From an uncultured Tenacibaculum sp. (GTDB lineage Bacteria; Bacteroidota; Bacteroidia; Flavobacteriales; Flavobacteriaceae), in NCBI RefSeq assembly GCF_947502995.1, contig NZ_CANNBW010000002.1, positions 62,001 through 126,000 on the forward strand: a DNA stretch of 64,000 nt, written 5' to 3'. The notes under the pieces are model-generated. The model saw nothing but the letters and a program-made list of their open reading frames with translations. It was not told the origin of the DNA and made no database searches. The position numbers and the translations under genes are program-made. The stretch's first letter is position 1; each line of letters begins with the position of its first letter. This document shows positions 61,593 to 64,000 of the stretch, one piece after another.

Positions 61593-62810
61593 ATGTCTTC
61601 AATTAAAGTAGTTTTAAGAAAAAACAAGATAGATAAAGCAGGACTTGCACCGCTTTATTTACGAGTAATTAAAAACAGAAAAACTAAATTCATTTCATTA
61701 AGCGTAAAATTACAGCCCAATGAATGGGATGAAGATAAACAAAAAGTAAAGAAGAATCATAAAAGCTCTACAAGACTAAACGCATACATCTCTAAAAAGA
61801 TAGCAGATGCAGAAGGGGAAGTTGCAGACCTTGAAAGAAGAAATCAATCTACATCAGCAAGAAGAATAAAAGAAGCCATTAAGGGTAAACCCTTAATTAA
61901 CTTTTTTGAGTTTGCTTATGATAGATGTGAGAAGTTAAAAGATACTGTAACACTATCCACTTACAGAAGCTATAAAAACAACATCGAAAAGTTTGAAAGG
62001 TTTATAGGGCATCGTGAAATAATGTTTGATGATATTACAGCAACAACCTTAAAAAATTATGCTTCACATTGCAGTTCTAAATTAGGCAACAATAACACAA
62101 CTATAAATTATGCGTTTAGAATCTTAAATTTAATGTTTAGAGAAGCCATAAGCGAAGATTTAATATCTAATGAACTTGCACCTTTTACAAAGTTTAAAGT
62201 AAAGAAAAACAAGACTACAAAGCGTTATTTAAACGAAGAGCAGTTTGAAGCTTTTATGAATTTAGAAGTGCCACAAGAACATAAAGCACAAGTTATCAAA
62301 GATATGTTTATCTTTTCTGTTTTTTCTGGTGGGTTGCGTTTTGGCGATGTTATCGAATTGCAATGGAAAAACTACGATAGCAAAAATAATAGAATCACAA
62401 AAACGATAAGAAAAACCAAAAGACAGCACAGTATAAAAATAGGTCAAAAAGCGGTTGGTATTTTAGAGAAATACAAAACCCAAGACCAAAAGCAAAATGA
62501 TATAATTTTTCCATTTGCAAAAGTTGACGAGTTATATTTTAAAGATAGAGAACATAGAAGTTTAATAACCAATAGGGCAATTTCGTTAAGTAATATGTAT
62601 TTAAGTAGAATAGGTAAAGAATTAGAATTACCGTTTAATTTATCTTTCCATATAAGCCGCCATACATTTGCTACTAGAGCATTAAACAATGGTATGCGTA
62701 TAGAACACGTTTCTAAATTAATGGATCATTCCGATATTGGTATTACGCAAGTATATGCAAAAATAATAGGTAGTGAATTAGATAACGCAGTAGATAAATA
62801 CATCAATTAG
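61593..62810 (+). CDS. Tyrosine recombinase (phage-type integrase, Arm-DBD + SAM-like + catalytic)
   Basis: A site-specific recombinase of 405 residues from the preferred ATG at 61593. The N-terminal arm-binding domain (KVVLRKNKIDKAGLAPLYLR), then the SAM-like core-binding domain (about residues 100-200), then the catalytic domain. All the tyrosine recombinase catalytic residues are visible: Arg in SGGLRFGD (about R249), HISRHTF (His353, Arg356), MDHSD (His379) and the nucleophile in TQVYAKI (about Tyr388). An upstream ATG at 61515 reads through the direct repeats and is less likely. No IntI-specific insert is seen, so it is not an integron integrase of the known type. Confidence 0.93.
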   Translation: MSSIKVVLRKNKIDKAGLAPLYLRVIKNRKTKFISLSVKLQPNEWDEDKQKVKKNHKSSTRLNAYISKKIADAEGEVADLERRNQSTSARRIKEAIKGKPLINFFEFAYDRCEKLKDTVTLSTYRSYKNNIEKFERFIGHREIMFDDITATTLKNYASHCSSKLGNNNTTINYAFRILNLMFREAISEDLISNELAPFTKFKVKKNKTTKRYLNEEQFEAFMNLEVPQEHKAQVIKDMFIFSVFSGGLRFGDVIELQWKNYDSKNNRITKTIRKTKRQHSIKIGQKAVGILEKYKTQDQKQNDIIFPFAKVDELYFKDREHRSLITNRAISLSNMYLSRIGKELELPFNLSFHISRHTFATRALNNGMRIEHVSKLMDHSDIGITQVYAKIIGSELDNAVDKYIN

Positions 62811-62814
62811 AATA

Positions 62815-64000
62815 TGATTAATAAACCAATCAATACTATTTTAAAAGCTCAATTTGATACCATTCATTCTCAGGCAGTACAAAAAGCAGAAGAAGATTTT
62901 AAAACTAACGTTTTAAATAAGATTAAGAATCTGGAACACTTTGAAAAATTTAAGTTTCTTATAGCTGAAGAGAATAGAATTAAGAATTTAATAGATAAAA
63001 ATAAACACCCATACTATATAAAAAATCATAGTTCGGTGGATTGGTTGCTTTCACAATTTTCAAGTAGACATTTTTTATTGAATGTAGATGAATTTGCAGA
63101 ATTAAAAGAAGCTGTTTATTTAGGTAAGATAAACTACTTAACACATCAAAGAGTTAGTGATTTAAAAAAGCAAATACCAAAATTTACTTATAATGATTTT
63201 TTATCTGGTAAGGGATGTAAATATCTGATTACGTTTGATAACCAGTATAATATAGAAAAAGAGGATTATTATAAAATGGTTACTTGGCAATCTGATAAGC
63301 TTATAAAAGTAGTTTCTTATGAGGTTGAATTATTAGTGAAAAATCATCAAGAATATTGTTCTAACATAGATGAGCCTTTAGAGTTTCTTAATCAGCAGAT
63401 TCAAATACTTGAAGAAGATTTAATAGAATCTTTAAATGATGCTAAAGAAATAAAACGAATACTATCTAAACTTTTTGCTTTTAAAGGTTTTGATGTAGAT
63501 AGTTTTAACGATGAATTGTTATTATATAATTACCCATCTTTTTTTAACGACAGAATAGAGTTTAGACGCTTAAACCCATCATCAATAGGTAAAGTGTTAA
63601 CTAAGTTGTCAAGTGAGCCTAAAATGCTATTTAGTAATGAATATATGGTGTTTTACACGCTTGATGTCTTTTTATCTTGGTTAAAAGATATAGTTAAAGG
63701 CAAATCTATTCAAGCACCTTTTAAATATCCTATTTGGGAAGATTTGTTAAATCAAAAAATTAAGGAAGCAGAAAATGAACTTCAACCTAAAATTGATGAG
63801 ATACAAGACTTTGTATTTAATTCGACAAAAAGTAAAAAAGAGATTCGTAACTATTTAAGAAATGAATTTGAAAAGCAGATAGATAAATATAATACTATTG
63901 AAGAAAAGCAAATTTTTTATCTATTAAGGGATGAAAATAAAAATCCGCTTATATCAGATTTTAAGATTAATGCATTATTTAATAATGAAGAACAAGAATA
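62815..64000 (+). CDS. Hypothetical protein linked to the recombinase (3' end outside the window)
   Basis: An open frame from ATG at 62815 with no stop for 395 codons to the window end. Largely helical and Lys/Glu/Leu-rich, with a coiled-coil-like segment EFLNQQIQILEEDLIESLND and LNQKIKEAENELQPKIDEIQ. No signal peptide and no recognised family. It starts 4 bp after the recombinase stop, so co-transcription is likely. Confidence 0.7.

Noticed and set aside
1..64000. CRISPR arrays, tRNA and rRNA genes
   Set aside because: No regular spaced repeats and no cloverleaf-like or rRNA-like segments were noticed by reading; a covariance search was not possible.

Overview
The window looks like a chromosome segment from a marine or aquatic member of the Flavobacteriaceae (Bacteroidota). 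The DNA is very AT-rich. Promoter-like boxes follow the Bacteroidota TAnnTTTG pattern. Many products match families typical of this group: a fused DsbD, GLPGLI-like and lipocalin-like secreted proteins, a YARHG protein, and a tyrosine recombinase with an Arm-DNA-binding domain. Genus cannot be fixed from sequence alone. No rRNA, tRNA or CRISPR array was seen.

Region 1 (1-11.1 kb) is mostly core housekeeping. On the plus strand it holds the 3' end of a ComM/YifB-type ATPase gene, then pabB, an alpha/beta hydrolase gene, tilS and dsbD, closed by a perfect palindromic terminator. On the minus strand a compact operon encodes a queuosine-precursor transporter, a YbdG-type MscS channel, an orphan OppC-like permease, a hotdog thioesterase and a NucA-type nuclease. 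fabD follows on the plus strand with its own bidirectional terminator.

Region 2 (11.1-34.6 kb) is mixed chromosomal content. It includes a lipoprotein with an HExxH motif, a two-domain M16 peptidase, a TetR/carboxymuconolactone-decarboxylase module, galE plus a DegT aminotransferase, a penicillin acylase, an Rrf2/flavoprotein module, a transglutaminase-like protein, an FkbM methyltransferase, a CPBP protease, and several small metabolic genes (LOG, two metallophosphatases, isochorismatase-like). A cupin gene here appears to carry a one-base frameshift.

Region 3 (34.6-61.3 kb) is a run of 35 consecutive minus-strand genes plus a remnant. It starts with recognisable transport and regulatory genes (OpgC-like acyltransferase, two AraC regulators, SDR, PEBP). 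From about 40 kb it becomes an accessory zone of mostly unrelated small orphan genes: lipoproteins, LRR, DUF4240, DUF6624, DinB, GNAT, S37 peptidase, and a cysteine-free DsbD/CcdA-like membrane protein. From about 52 kb the spacers contain an exact 17-bp repeat in three copies and several long imperfect inverted repeats. This resembles a gene-cassette array, but that reading is unproven.

Region 4 (61.3-64 kb) begins a probable integrated element on the plus strand. It has a tyrosine recombinase preceded by tandem direct repeats (candidate arm sites), and a large ORF running off the window end.

Three local regulators (TetR at 17 kb, Rrf2 at 24 kb, MarR at 43 kb) each have two matching inverted-repeat sites, one in front of their own gene and one in front of the adjacent downstream gene. 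For all three this gives a directly testable autoregulated two-gene circuit.
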